Origin: Bretschneidera sinensis
Taxonomy: Eukaryota; Streptophyta; Magnoliopsida; Brassicales; Akaniaceae
Direction: 5' to 3'
DNA: 64,000 nucleotides
Assembly (NCBI GenBank): GCA_023935145.1
Contig: CM043697.1
Coordinates: forward strand, 50,404,001-50,468,000
This document shows positions 36,040 through 47,711 of the stretch, piece after piece. The number at the start of each line of letters is the position of its first letter. The first letter of the stretch is position 1. The position numbers and the translations under genes were made by a program. Below the pieces are notes generated by a model that saw only the letters and a list, made by a program, of their open reading frames with translations, was not told where the DNA came from and did not search any database.

Positions 36040-36040
<1 letters not shown>
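33741..36040. other. Intergenic AT-rich region with a small LINE scrap
   Basis: No gene. A minus-strand piece at about 34600-34780 translates to VVLSCCILCAIWEHRNEIKF, similar to the stretch between the zinc tail and RNase H in plant LINE ORF2 proteins, so a dead LINE fragment is likely. The rest shows only short T/A runs. Confidence 0.4.
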
Positions 36041-36041
<1 letters not shown>

Positions 36042-36094
<53 letters not shown>

Positions 36095-36098
36095 CACA
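36042..36098. repeat. (AT)n then (AC)n microsatellite
   Basis: About 21 AT units (36042-36084), followed by G and about six AC units. Confidence 0.95.
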
Positions 36099-36100
36099 TA

Positions 36101-36130
36101 CTAGTAATAACTTCGTGCTACGCACGTGTT
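36101..36130 (-). mobile_element. Helitron-like 3' terminus
   Basis: On the minus strand a five-base-stem hairpin CGTGC-gta-GCACG (36114-36126) is followed after nine bases by CTAG (36101-36104) and then T at the edge of an AT-rich microsatellite. A short GC-rich hairpin about 10 nt before a CTRR end, inserted 5' to T, is the hallmark of Helitron 3' ends. The 5' TC end, which would lie at a higher coordinate, was not identified. Confidence 0.5.
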
Positions 36131-36816
36131 ATGTCGTTGTGAAGTTTTCTATTCTTGTTGACCATTTTGCTTTTGTTAAATTTTTAACAATAAAAACTCT
36201 TTTCTTTTTCTTTTTCTTTTTCTCCTAACTCTTTGAGTTCTTAGACTATGAAAAAGCAGTAGCTAAGTGTTCAATTTGAACAAGTGATATTGTTTTAATT
36301 TACTTTGTTGATATCAAAAATCTGCCAGACGAGCTCAAGGACCCCTTCATCCATGAAAAACACATAAATTAGAAAGTCCCCAAGGACACCATGCCTAAGT
36401 TGGTAAAATCTAAAAGAAAATTAGAGAATGAAAAATGTTAGAAAATTGTGTGATACCTGTGAGGTGGTAAGAACCCTTTTTCATATAATGCTTTGGAGTA
36501 GAGTTCGTTTAAGAAAGTAACTCAAAGGTGAGTGTTCTTGTATAATTAGGATTTCTATTGACTAGGATTTAGGAATGAAATTATTGTTCACCCTTTCCAT
36601 GTGTAACCATATTATTAGTTGTACTTTTTGGCCTGTGGGCTTACCCTGGGGTCCACATGTCGCCATCTGATTAGTAGAAAAAAATTACCGCGCATCATAT
36701 GCCCCCCACTTCCTTAAGCGAATTTTATTCGTTTAAGGAACCAATCTTAAATTTATATGTCTTCATGATTCATTAGTTAAGAAGGTATCGAGGCAAGTGG
36801 GTCCTCGGGATTTTTA
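36131..36816. other. Unassigned region before the minisatellites
   Basis: No coding signal. Contains a (TTTTC)n-like stretch at 36198-36222 and the phrase CCCCCCACTTCCTTAAG at 36703. It may be the interior of the Helitron-like element whose end is at 36101. Confidence 0.3.
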
Positions 36817-37472
36817 AGGAAAAATGGTCGATGAGGTGAAAAGCTCTAGGAATTATCTTTGGACTTTAGAAAAAAAAGTTACCGAAGAGTTGAAATGCTC
36901 AGAGCATTATCCTCGAGCTTTTGAAGGAAAAATGACCAAGGAAGTGAAATGCTCAAGGCATTGTCCTTTGACTTTTAAAGGAAAAATAACCAAGAATATG
37001 AAATGCTTAAGGCATTTTCCTCGGGCATCTGAAGAGAAAAATGACCGAGGAGATGAAATGCTCGGTGCATTGTTCTTGGGCTTCTAAATGAAAAAATGGT
37101 CGATGAGGTGAAATGCTCGGGGCATTATCCTTAGGCTTCTAAAGGAAAAATGGTAGAGGATGTGAAATGTTCGGAGCATTATCCTTGGGCTTCTGAAGAA
37201 AAAAAATGACCAAGGGTGAGAGGTGATCGGGGCACTCTCCTCGAGATTTTGTTGGAAAAATGGCTGAAGGTGAAAAGTGCTTGAGGAACTTCTCTCGAGC
37301 ATTTTACTGAAAAAGTGTTGAAGGTGAGAGGTACTCCAGACATTCTCCTTGGGTTTTTGCTAGAAAAATGTGCCGAGGGTAAGAATTACTCGGGGTAATT
37401 CCCTAGGGCTTCCAATTGAAAAAAGTTTTGAGGGTGAAAAATGTTTGAGGCATTCTCCTCTGGCTTTCTTAG
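36817..37472. repeat. Minisatellite A: 12 units of about 54 bp
   Basis: Twelve diverged units, each built as GAAAAATGRCCGAGG, then GTGAAATGCTCGGGGCAT, then a CCTTGGGCTTYTG end. Because the unit is 18 codons long, chance frames such as 36824-37087 look protein-like; there is no start or partner exon. Confidence 0.85.
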
Positions 37473-37669
37473 ACTTAGGAGCTTGTCCAAGCCTTTACAC
37501 ATGAGAACGTGTTAGTCCTTGATCCTTTAGAGTGATCAATTCTAAGGCGAGATACCCTCGAAAGGGAGAAAGTCCCATGGTTGGTTGTTATATCACTCTT
37601 TGAGCCTAGATATACCTAAGTCTTTGACGCCTCGAGAGTGAGGGCTTATACATCTGAGATGAGGTCTTG

Positions 37670-38010
37670 TTGGGTCGAAGAAGATAACTTTGGGGCTTCG
37701 AAGACGACAACTTTAGTGCATCAATGGCTAAAGGCTTTCAAGGTATAAATGGAAATGACTTTGGGGTGTCGAAGACGATGGATTTGGTGCGTCGGTGATG
37801 AAGGCTTTAGTGTGTCAATAGTTGATGACTTTGGGGTGTGAGTGACGATGGCTTTGGTGTATCGAAAACAACAAATTTGGTGCATCGGAGATGATGACTT
37901 TATTGCATCGAAGATGAAGGATTTAGTGTGTCAATGAAGACGGCTTTGGGCCATTGGTGATGATGGCTTTGGCGAATTAATAGGTGATGGATTTGGTGTT
38001 CTCAACTTGA
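37670..38010. repeat. Minisatellite B: about 11 units of 26-33 bp
   Basis: Diverged units with the core GATGGCTTTGGTGCATCGAAGAC. The core differs from minisatellite A. Confidence 0.75.
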
Positions 38011-38639
38011 TGTTTGGATGAAAATCCTACCAATTATTTATTTTTTTTTCTTTATAACCTTAATTGACTTTTGCCCCCCCTCCAGCATAGGTTTCATAGG
38101 TGGTTTTGATCTTTGGATTTTTTTAGAGGCAGTGCTTATAATAGTGTAATTTGTATGAAAACTTGATAATATATGAAATAAAGAAAGATCATATCTGATT
38201 GTCAATAGTTGCGATGTTTTTTGGTTGTTTCACCTTCGCTAGCTCAAGTTTGGAGCATGTTTGAGGCTATTTGGAAGAGAAATGATGATTTTTTTCCTTG
38301 ATTGTTTGCAAGAAAATTGTCTGTAGAAGTCAAATTTTGAAATTTTAATATCAGTTCTAAAAAGAGAAGGTTAGTAAACATTGGGAACTGATTTAGTCAA
38401 GTTTGAAACTGAGCTTGAAGTGGATGAACCAATTGGTCAAGGAGATGGTTTGTGAATAAACTCATCTGTTAAAGCATAATCTCAAAATTCTAAGTTCGGA
38501 TTTGAAAAGGGAACACCAAAAACCTTTAAGAATCAGTTTTGTTGAGTATGAAACAAAGTCTGAAGTAGCTAAACCAGTTGGTCAAAGAGGTGAATTGAGC
38601 GATCAAACCTGGTTAAACTAATTGGTTTGAGTAAAGAAG

Positions 38640-38860
38640 GCACTGACATGGCGTTTAGATGGTGTTAAGATGGCGCTGATTGCACACTAAGGTGACGTTG
38701 ATTGTGCCCTAAGGTAACACTGATTAGGTTAGGTGTTGAAGTGACAATGATGTGGTAATGAGGTGGCGTTGACTAGGCATTAATCGGGGCACTAAGGTGG
38801 CACTGACTAGCCATTGACGTGGTGTTGTGGTGGCGCTGAATGTGCGCTGATGTGGCACTG
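38640..38860. repeat. Minisatellite C: about 10 units of 18-26 bp
   Basis: Diverged units with the core AAGGTGGCGCTGATTGTGC; the phrases GTGGCRCTGA and GATGGCGCTGA recur. Confidence 0.7.
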
Positions 38861-38949
38861 ACCTAGAGTTCATTGACCATTTAAATGTAGACACATGGCG
38901 ACATAAGCATCATCTTTTAAGATGTACTAGAAATATGTATCCATTGAGC

Positions 38950-39180
38950 ATACGACACCTGGAAATGGCTTATTTCTATGAGATAAAAAGTAATTTGAGT
39001 TTTGAGTGTCCAATGAGAATTGGACATTTACTTGTGACAAATTCTTAAGAGAAAGAGTAATTTGATTAACCAATGAGACTTAGACATGTGGCAGTGGTAG
39101 ATTCTTAAGAGATAAAGAGCAATTTGAGCATCTAATAAAAAACGGACATATGGTAGTGATCTCTTCAGAAAGATAGATGA
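38950..39180. repeat. Repeat D: three units of about 70 bp
   Basis: Each unit has RATTCTTAAGAGA-AAGAGTAATTTGA, then YCCAATGAGAMTTGGACAT, then GTGGYAGTGR. The first copy is the least complete. Confidence 0.65.
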
Positions 39181-42100
39181 GCTGACCAGTGCAAAACTTT
39201 TGTCCGTGCAAAATTTTTGTCTGCTGGTTTGACCAGTGTATACCGGTTGTCGAATAGTCAGTTGGCCGTGAAATTTAACTAGCATATGCTACGGAGGATG
39301 TCAAGTGTAGGTACCATTCTTTTCCGCTTGAGACCCATGCATCCAGCTCAATAACCAAGGCCACTCCCCTTAAAGAAGGTTGATATGGCAAAGGTGCGGA
39401 TTATGATGAGTATGCATAGGGAAACGAGTGAAACTACCAAGTCTAATACAAACCCTTTATAAGTAGTAAGGAGGCTCCCATGATGGATGCACTTTTAATG
39501 TATTAAACAAGGGGTCATTTGTCATCCAAGCACAAAGCAAAGATGACGGGTAAAAAGCTGCCATTTGACCTTGAAGGGGGTCAAATCCCTTGTCATTGGT
39601 CTACATGAGAAATACCAAAGCTCGAGAGATTTAGGTGCAAAAGAGTGAGGATTTAAAGCTCTCTCTCTCTTACCTAGACCGAAGTTTAGCCCTTTGTGTT
39701 TCAAGGGAATTAATTAAAATTTTAATTCAAGTATTATTATCATACACTACTAATAAAACCAAGCACATATTTCACAATTTTTATTCAAACAAAGCAACAC
39801 CAAATATTAACTTTAAAGTAATGCGGTAAAAGTAAGTATATAAAGGAAATAAATTGCTTTGACTATGAAAAAAATATTAAAACTACTTGCAAAGTATAGA
39901 TGAGAAATAAATTAAAGTGCATGCGTTTAAACTAGGTGGATTAATTATGTAAGTTAAACTAGATGAATTAAACTTGAAGACTAAATTGAATGAATTAAAC
40001 TAAGCTACTTTAAACTAGACGAGTTAAAAAATAGGAATTAAGCTAAATATATTTAAACTAAACTACCTTAAAGATGAGATTCAAAATAACTAGTAACATT
40101 TTTAACGGGCCAAAGGGGGCCCAAAATTCTTCTTAAAGAATTAAAGTTCACATGTAATTAATAACAATTTAAAATAAAACATCTAACTTAGAGAACATAA
40201 AAATTATTAAGGTACTAAACTAAAGGAAAGAACTTTAAAACTACCGTTCTTAACATTGCATTTAACGAAGAGATTGCATATGACTAATAGCTAACTAAAG
40301 AAAGACATATAACTAGTGAAAAATAAAATGCTAAGAAACTTGTAAGTATCTTAAGATGAAACTTTTTAAGTGAGCCAAATTAATCTAGTCTATTGTCAAG
40401 GTGATTTAAACATATGAATCATGCTAACAATTTATTTTGTAAAAAGTAGAAACTTAACCAACTTTCTTTAGCTAAAGAAAATATCCACATGTGGAGATTA
40501 TCCTCAGAGATCTTTGTGCTCTTGTGGACTTAGTGAAGTTGGAAGAATGATTCCAATGAAGATTAGAAGACTAAAAAACAAAAGGTGGTCGAAAATGATG
40601 AAGAACTCTCACTAATTCTTCTTTTGTGTTTCACTTTTTGCTCTTTTCTCACCTTTCTTGAACGCTCTCTTCTCTTTTGTTATATTCCTCTCTTTGATCT
40701 TCCTACTCTTCTCTCTTTTTATCTCTTTTCTCACTTTTTTTCTCTCTCTAAACTTTCTCTCATTTCTTTCTTTTTTTTGCATTACTTTGCCTTACTATTG
40801 TGTTGGTTTCTTTGTGTTAGCAACGGGGGATATTTATAGGAGGAGTAATAGCTGGATAAGAGATTTAAAAAAAGCAACATAATTGATGAAAAGAAGGTGC
40901 ATGGCTGGTCATATAGGGAAAGGGAAAAGTAGTTTCAACTTTTGAGATGAAAAAGGTGTTTCACTTTTGGGGTGTAAAGGTGGGGCTAGAGAAGTGAGGT
41001 ATGGTAAACCAAGTGAAAAGTGAGAGGGAAAAGACTTTTAAGTGTTGCTAGATATGGGGAAGATGGAGGGGTTTCTTCGAGGTGAAAAAAAGTGAAGAAG
41101 AAGGTTTGCAAAAAGGTGAACAAGAAAGGACATTTTGGAGTGTTTTCAATAAAGCAAAAGCAAAAGCAAAAAAGGTGAGGAGAAACTCTTCTGGCTTTGG
41201 ATGATCAAAAGGTGTCGAAAAGACACAATTTTCTTTGGTTTTTAATATATAATAAAGTGGAAATGCTTAGGGTAAAAAAGAATGCAATTAAAAAGCAAAA
41301 GAAATGAGAAAAAGGCTTCACATTTAAAAAAAAAAAAAAAAAACTGTTGTTTTTTAGATGTTGTTTTTGGGGTATAAAATGTGATTTTTTGGGTAGAAAA
41401 ATGTGTTATTTAACATTTAGGAAAATTGTGGAAGATTAATAAGATAATTTCCAATTAACTAAGCAAAAGGAGAATAAGAGAAACTTCTTTTGGTACACAT
41501 GGCTGTCCAAAGAGGGAGAAAAATTAGCACTTTATAAGTATATTGCTGTTTCATTTTAGGTGAAAAAAAGTCTTATTTTGTGTGGGAAAATGTAGCATTT
41601 AGTAAAAAAGAAGATGAGGGAATCTAAGAGAGAGATGTGAGTTCAAAAGGCAAAAATAAAATGTAAAAATTCCTCATTATGGCCAGCAACATAGGGAAAA
41701 GAGAGAGACATCTTTTTTGTTATAAAAAAATCAATTTTACTTTGAGAAAAGTGAACCAATCAAGGAGTTCCAAGTGGAGGGTGAAATTGGAAGTTCACGC
41801 TTAAAAATAAAAGTTTTCTTGGGCCGAAAATTTCTACCAAAAGTGTTTGGGTTTAAGAAATATCAATGGGTTTTAGTAGGTTTTGGATTGGGTCAAAATT
41901 TAAATGAAGACTTTGATATTAGATTAGTTGAATCAAATAAAATCCAATTGATTTAAACCCAAAGTGAATTAAATGGACTGAACAAAATGGTCTTGCAATT
42001 GCTGCTACTCCCTAATTAAATCTATACTTCTTACTTACCAAGTCCGAGCACACTAGGATCAAAGATTCGTCATAGAAACTTGCGCGTGGTCCTGTTAAAA

Positions 42101-42340
42101 ATTTTTGGAACAAAACTTGGTGTCTACAATTTGTCCCTCATTAATTGGAGCTCCTTTGAGAGTTCCAATCAAAGGATGTGAGTGACCACTATTTCGTTTC
42201 AAAATTTTATAACAAAAAATAAGCGATGTGTGCATAAAAGTAAACGTGCTGTTAGGAAAAGTTGGTGTCATAGGATCACCTACGAGAATGATACGTACCT
42301 GGAGTGATAGAGTTGGCGTTTGTTCATTCGTGCGATTCTT
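39181..42340. other. Unassigned tract between minisatellites
   Basis: No gene. A plus-strand TATA-like CCCTTTATAAGTAG lies at 39450-39463 with a GC-balanced leader-like stretch after it. The part at 39900-41750 is purine-rich and low complexity. At about 42115-42135 the phrase TTGGTGTCTACAATTTGTCCC resembles wording near LTR or primer-site borders of large plant LTR elements. The whole 36.6-42.1 kb tract could be an unusually long LTR, but no paired copy is in the window. Confidence 0.3.
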
Positions 42341-42349
42341 CTGGATTGA

Positions 42350-43085
42350 TTGGTGCCTGCTATGAGGACTTTAGTTTGCTTACTGATGAGAACTTTGGTT
42401 TGCCTGCTGATGAGGAATTTGAGTTTGTGATTTTGCTTGCTAATAAGCACTTTGATTTGCTTGCTGATGAGGACTTTGGTTTGTGATTTTGCTCGCTAAT
42501 GAAGACCTAGGTTTGCCTGTTAATGAGGAATTCAGTTTGTCTGGTAACAAGGACTTTGGTTTGCCTGCTGATAAGGACATTGGGTTGCCTGCAACGAGGA
42601 CTTTGGTTTGTGATTTTGCCTGCTATGAGAACTTAGGTTTGCCTGCTGACGAGGACTTTGGTTTGCCTACTGACGAGGATTTTGGTTTGCCTGTTGATGA
42701 GGATTTTGGTTTGCCTATTGATAAGGATATTGAGTTTCATGCTACGAGGACTTTGGATTGTGATTTTTCCTGTTAATGAGGACTTAGGTTTGCCTACTGA
42801 CAAGGACTTTGGTTTGCCTGCTGATGAGGACATTGGGTTGCCTGCTATAAGGACTTTAGGTTGCCGGCTATGAGGACTTTGGATTGTAATTTTGCCTACT
42901 AATGAGGACTTAAGTTTGCCTGTTGATGAGGACCTTAGTTTACTTGCTGATGAGGACATTGGGTTTCCTATTGACAAGGACTTTTGTTTGCCTATCGATG
43001 ATGACTTTTTTTTTTGTGCCTGCTGTGAGGGTTTTTTTTGTGGAGATTTTACTTGCTGTAAGGGCTTTGGGTTGCCTATTGGTTC
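42350..43085. repeat. Minisatellite E: about 25 units of 24-30 bp
   Basis: Units follow GATGAGGACTTTGGTTTGCCTGCT with variants TGTGATTTTGCCTGCTATGAG. The 24-bp unit encodes DEDFGLPA in one frame, so a 97-residue repetitive frame appears at 42483-42776. The frame is not kept across the array and has stops, so I treat it as non-coding. Confidence 0.8.
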
Positions 43086-43275
43086 TATAGAGTCTTCTTA
43101 TTCAAATTTGTTAAATCACAAAAAGAACTTGGACGTGAGCTGAGTCTTGCCATTTACGTTATTCTTTATAAAGTTTTGAAAAAAGAAAAGGAACAAAGCG
43201 TGCAAGATATGTCATTTCACTTTAAAATTTTGGTGAAGAGATCACGTGATAGTTTAAGGCTTTGCTATTGTAAAC

Positions 43276-44900
43276 TGAGGTTCAAATCCAAGAGGGGGTG
43301 AATTGGGTTTTAAAAAATTTTGCTAATTACTTTGCAAGTTTTTAAACATTTGTGCACACAAACAAGTAATATACTTGAAAGTAAAAAGTTTAAGGAAGAG
43401 AAAATACAAACTCCGTTTATAGTGGTTCAGCAATATCAGATTCCTTCTGACCCTACGTTCACTCTCTTCAAGGAGCCTCCTTGAAGTAATCCACTAAAAC
43501 TTTAGTCGTACAACTTCACGGGTGTTGTACAAACCTTACAACCGATATCTTCCTGGTGGAAGTTAATCTCTTCTTCACGAAAGTTAATCTCTTACTCACG
43601 GAAGTTACAATGAAGTGTTTAATCCTAAGCACTCTAAGAGTTATTACAACTCTTTTCCCTTTACAAATGAAATTTGCTGTAAAGTAAATTGTAGAGAGAT
43701 AGCAATAAGTGCTTTTACAAATGAACAATATCTCTCTTTCAAGAACAAGCTTGAAGAATGGCTCAACAATAAGTATTTTAATGCTTTTGAGAATTAATGA
43801 GCTTTCTTGTGAATTGAATGTGTTCTCTTCTTATTTTAAATGCTCATTGAAGTGGGTTTATATAACCTTGAATTAATATGGCCATTTGACACTGATTTGG
43901 TAAGTTTGGGACATTAAATGCTCAAGTCCAGTGTCTCAAACGGTCATATTTTTTGAATTACCGGTCAACTGGGTCAAGTGAGAAATTTCACTTTTTTAGG
44001 CTAAGGGAAAGTACCAATCGACTAGGAACTTTCTGTCCCAGTTACTAGTCGATTGGATCCTTAACACCAGTTGATTGGGAACTTTTTGTCCCATATCCCA
44101 GTCGACTAGTGTATGGACCCAGTCGACTAGGTTGACCTTCAACCCAATTTTCCTTTTTCAAAAACAGTTTTTAACTTAATAACTTTTTGTATTTTGGTTT
44201 TGTCAAAGTTTTTTTTTGTAAATTGAACCACATATCAAGCTATGTAATTGAATATAAGAGATTTATAATTGTTTCAATTACCTTAATGCCTATTCTAGAT
44301 CTTCTGTCTTCTTTGGTGTTTGAATTGCTTGAGTTATTGCACTTGTTTTGGTGCTGAATGTTTTTACCGCTTAAACAATTAGATAAAATTGTTAATGCAA
44401 TTAAAGGAATGTTTGAAGGTTTTATGAAGCTGTTATAAGAGATTTTAGACTGAAATCACGAATTTTCTAGAGAGAGAAAGCATAGAGTTTTAAAAATGGT
44501 GTGAAAAACTGAAAAATCTAAAGAAACTATTTATAGAATCGCAATACCAGTCGATTGGGTTAGGGCACCAGTCGATTAGACCCTTCAGAATTTGGAAATT
44601 TTTGACATACTAGTCGACTAGGTTGGGACGCCAGTCGATTGGGTAAACTGGAAGAGACATACCAGTCGACTGGGTAGGTTACCAAAATTTCAAATTTTGG
44701 CTCCAAACAATATCTTGTAGTACTAGGCGACTTGATGCTTTAGACTAGTTGGCTGGTAAAATGGACAGTGGGATACCAGTCGACTAGGGTGAACACACTA
44801 GTCGACTGGGTCCTCTAGAAAACTTAAAATTTTGAGCTCTAACTTGAGATTTCAGCACAAAAATGTTTATCTATGCCATCTTGAGTGAGAGATATATTAA
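43276..44900 (-). repeat. Probable 3' LTR of the copia element (borders approximate)
   Basis: This region lies directly downstream (minus strand) of the copia RNase H end. It has a minus-strand TATA box GGTTATATAAACC at about 43855-43867 and the phrase AGAGGGGGTGAATTGGGTTTT near 43292-43312, wording frequent in the LTRs of SIRE-like copia elements. It carries two clusters of CCAGTCGACTGG palindromes. No 5' LTR copy is available for comparison, so both ends are estimates. Confidence 0.5.
43970..44825. repeat. About 15 CCAGTCGACTGG-type palindromes in two clusters
   Basis: Cluster 1 (43970-44135) has six variants, for example CCAGTCGACTAG and CCAGTTGATTGG. Cluster 2 (44548-44812) has nine. Spacers differ in length and sequence. 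Cluster 1 sits about 100 bp upstream of the minus-strand TATA box. Confidence 0.8.
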
Positions 44901-44959
44901 ACAAGAGTTAATGCTCATTCACTAGATGTCAAATATGCATATGATGAATATTGAAGCAA

Positions 44960-45400
44960 TCAAACGTACATTTTATCATAGTCTACCAAGCCCGTCAATA
45001 GTCTAATTTTGCAAAAACTATCTTCACTTAAAGGTTTTGTAAGAATATCAGCTATTTGATCTTTTGAAGGAATGAATTCTAGTCTAATATCACCCTTTTG
45101 ATCATGGTCTCTTATGAAGTGATGCCATATTTCTATGTGTTTGGTTCTAGAGTACTGAATATGGTTTTTGATTAAATTGATAGCACTAGTGTTATCACAA
45201 AGAATTGGTATATCTTTAAAGTTCATGCGATAATCTTCTAGCTGTTGTTTCATCCACAACACTTGTGCATAACAACTTCTGGCAGCTATATATTTCGCTT
45301 CAATGGTTGATAGTGCAACTTAATTTTGTTTCTTGGAAAACCAAGAGGTTAGCATTGCACCCAAGAATTGGCATGTCCCACTAGTGCTTTTATTATCTAG
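44960..45400 (-). pseudogene. copia RNase H
   Basis: The minus strand shows VALSTIEAKYIAA (the TEAEYIA-type motif), LWMKQQLEDY, CDNTSAINLIKN with the catalytic Asp, HIEIWHHFIRDH and the ending LADI-type IADILTKPLSEDSF. A stop lies about 12 residues before VALST. It would remove RNA from the RNA-DNA hybrid during cDNA synthesis. Confidence 0.85.
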
Positions 45401-45401
45401 T

Positions 45402-46836
45402 CTACAACCCGCAAAAATTAGCATATGAATATCCTACAAGCTCAAAAGTTGACTTTCTATAATACCATAATACTAGGTTTTGAGTCCTTTGTAGATATCT
45501 AAGGATTCTTTTTACTACAATTACATGTGATTCCTTAGGATTAGCTTGAAATTTAGCACACATGCATACACTGAATATTATATTAGGTCTACTTGCAGTT
45601 AAATAAAATAAATCTCCTATCATGCTAATATAAGTTTTAGTATCTACACACTTACCTTCCTCATCTAGGTCAAGTTTTGTATAGGTGCTCATAGGAGTGC
45701 CAACTGACTTTGAGCTTTCTATTCCAAACATCTTTAATAGGTCCTTGGTGTACTTTGATTGATTGATGAGGATTCCGTCTTTTAATTGTTTGATTTGTAG
45801 TCCAAGAAAGTAGGTAAGCTCTCCCATCATGCTCATTTTAAATTCACCTTGCATGCACTTAGCAAAATCTTGACACATAGATTCATTAGTAGTACCAAAT
45901 ATAATATAATCACCATATATTTGAACTAGTAGTATGTCATTTTTGTGAGTTTTTGTGAAGATGGTTGTGTCTATTTTTTTCTCTTGTAAAATTATTTTTA
46001 AGCAAAAGCTTACTTAGTCTTTCATACCATGCTCTTGGAGCTTGCTTCAACTCATATAGAGCTTTAGAAAGCTTATAGATATGGTTTGGAAGATTAGGAT
46101 TTTCAAATCCAAAAGGTTGCTCAACATACACCTCTTCTTCTATAAAGCCATTTAAAAAGGAACTTTTTACATCCATTTAAAATAACTTAAAATTATTAAA
46201 GCATGAAAACGCCAATAACATTCAAATAGCTTCTAATCTAGCTATGGGAGCATAGATCTTATCAAAATCTGTTCTTTCTTCTTGATTATATCCCGTAGCA
46301 ACTAGTCTAGCCTTATTCCTAGTTACTATTCCATTTTCATCCATCTTTTTTCTAAATACCCATTTAGTTCCTATTATAGTGTGATTTTTTAGTCTAAGAA
46401 CTAGATTCCAAACTTTGTTTCTTTCATATTGATTTAATTCTTCTTGCATAGTATTTGTCCAATTAACACCTTTTTTGGCTTCTACAAAAGTCTTAGGTTC
46501 TACTTGCGATAAATAAACTACACAATTGCAAATATTTCTAATAAAGGAACGAGTTCTTACCCCTTGTGAAGGATCACCAATCACTTGATCGATTGGATGA
46601 TAATTCACATATCTCCAATCTTTGGGAAGACTATCCTCTTGTTGACTTGTAGATGGTTGATCAAGATTGAGAGCATCTGTCTCTTGACTTGTTTGAGGTT
46701 GGCTCTCCTTCAGATCAACAATGGGAGTAGGTGTTTCCATTCTTGGAACAATATCTGCATCATCATTAAAAGAAACTACCCTACTACTAATTGGGTTAGA
46801 CCCATCAAAGGCTACATGTACGGATTCTTCAACCAC
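45402..46836 (-). pseudogene. copia reverse transcriptase with mutated catalytic box
   Basis: Three pieces are seen. The pre-RT and fingers region (46222-46836) includes KTFVEAKKGVNWTNTMQEEL and GTKWVFRKKMDENG. The palm start (45937-46176) includes MDVKSSFLNGFIEEEVYVEQP and YELKQAPRAWYERL. The C-terminal half (45402-45878) includes GELTYFLGLQIKQ, KYTKDLLKMFG and RPNIIFSVC. Between the last two, the box normally YVDDIIFG reads YGDYIIFG (45906-45917), losing one catalytic Asp. Stops lie near 45937, 46180 and 46210. Confidence 0.88.
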
Positions 46837-46878
46837 TAGAGTTCTCTTATTAAAAAGCTTTACTAGAGGTTGAATATC

Positions 46879-47700
46879 CTAATCATCGGTCTTTGAGTCA
46901 AATTTATGCAAGTTGGTTTTATTGTTATTTAGGATAAAGCATTTACAACTAAAGGCACAAAAATAAAAGATATTAGGCTTTCTACCTTTCCATAATTCAT
47001 ACGGAGTTTTATTTAGCATAGTCCTAATTAATACTCTATTTAAAACATAGTAAGAAGTGTTTATGGCTTCCGCCCAAAAATATTTTGGCAAACTATTTTC
47101 TCAAAACATTGTTCTTGCAAATTCTTCTATAACTCTATTTTTCCTCTCAACAACTCCATTTTGTTGAGGAGTTCTATGTGCTGAAAAATTGTGATCAATT
47201 CCATTTTCATCACAAAATTTTGAAAAGCTTTGATTTTCAAATTCTTTTCCATGATCACTTTTTATATTAGAAATAAAAACTCTCTTTTCATTTTGAACTT
47301 TTTTACAAAAGTTCACAAATCCTTTGTAAGCTTCATCCTTGTAAGTACTAAAAATAACAATGGTATATCTTGAATAGTCATCAACAATAACAAGAGCATA
47401 TTGATGGCCACATAGACTTATGGTACTTATTGGACCAAACAAGTCCATATGTAAAAGTTTCAATGGTCTAGTAGTTGAGACTATATTTTTTTATATAAAA
47501 GAAATTCTAGTTTGTTTTCCCATTTGACAAGCATCACATACCTTGTCATTTTCAAATTTAATTTTTGGAAGTCCAATTATTAAATCTTTTCTTGAAATGA
47601 TTTTAAGCAAATTCATATTAACGTGGCTAAGTATTCTATGCCATAGTCATGGGTTTTCACTAAATGCGGGAAAACATTTTTCATTTTTCGAATGCAAAGA
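46879..47700 (-). pseudogene. copia integrase
   Basis: The 47101-47463 frame begins LLHMDLFGP (first Asp) and continues with IVDDYSRYT, IKSDHGKEF (second Asp) and NGVVERKNR (Glu), so the D,D-35-E set is complete on paper. The 46879-47091 frame has the downstream FWAEAINTSYYVLNR and YELWKGRKPN blocks. Remnants of the zinc-binding part lie at 47490-47700 with stops. Split by a stop at about 47096. Confidence 0.87.
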
Positions 47701-47711
47701 TTTTAAATCAA

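Noticed and set aside
36817..39180. Minisatellite tracts as a possible CRISPR array
   Set aside because: Units are contiguous and diverged with no unique spacers, there are no cas genes, and the genome is a plant.
42483..42977. Repetitive open frames on both strands
   Set aside because: They are by-products of a 24-bp repeat, and the frame is lost between blocks.
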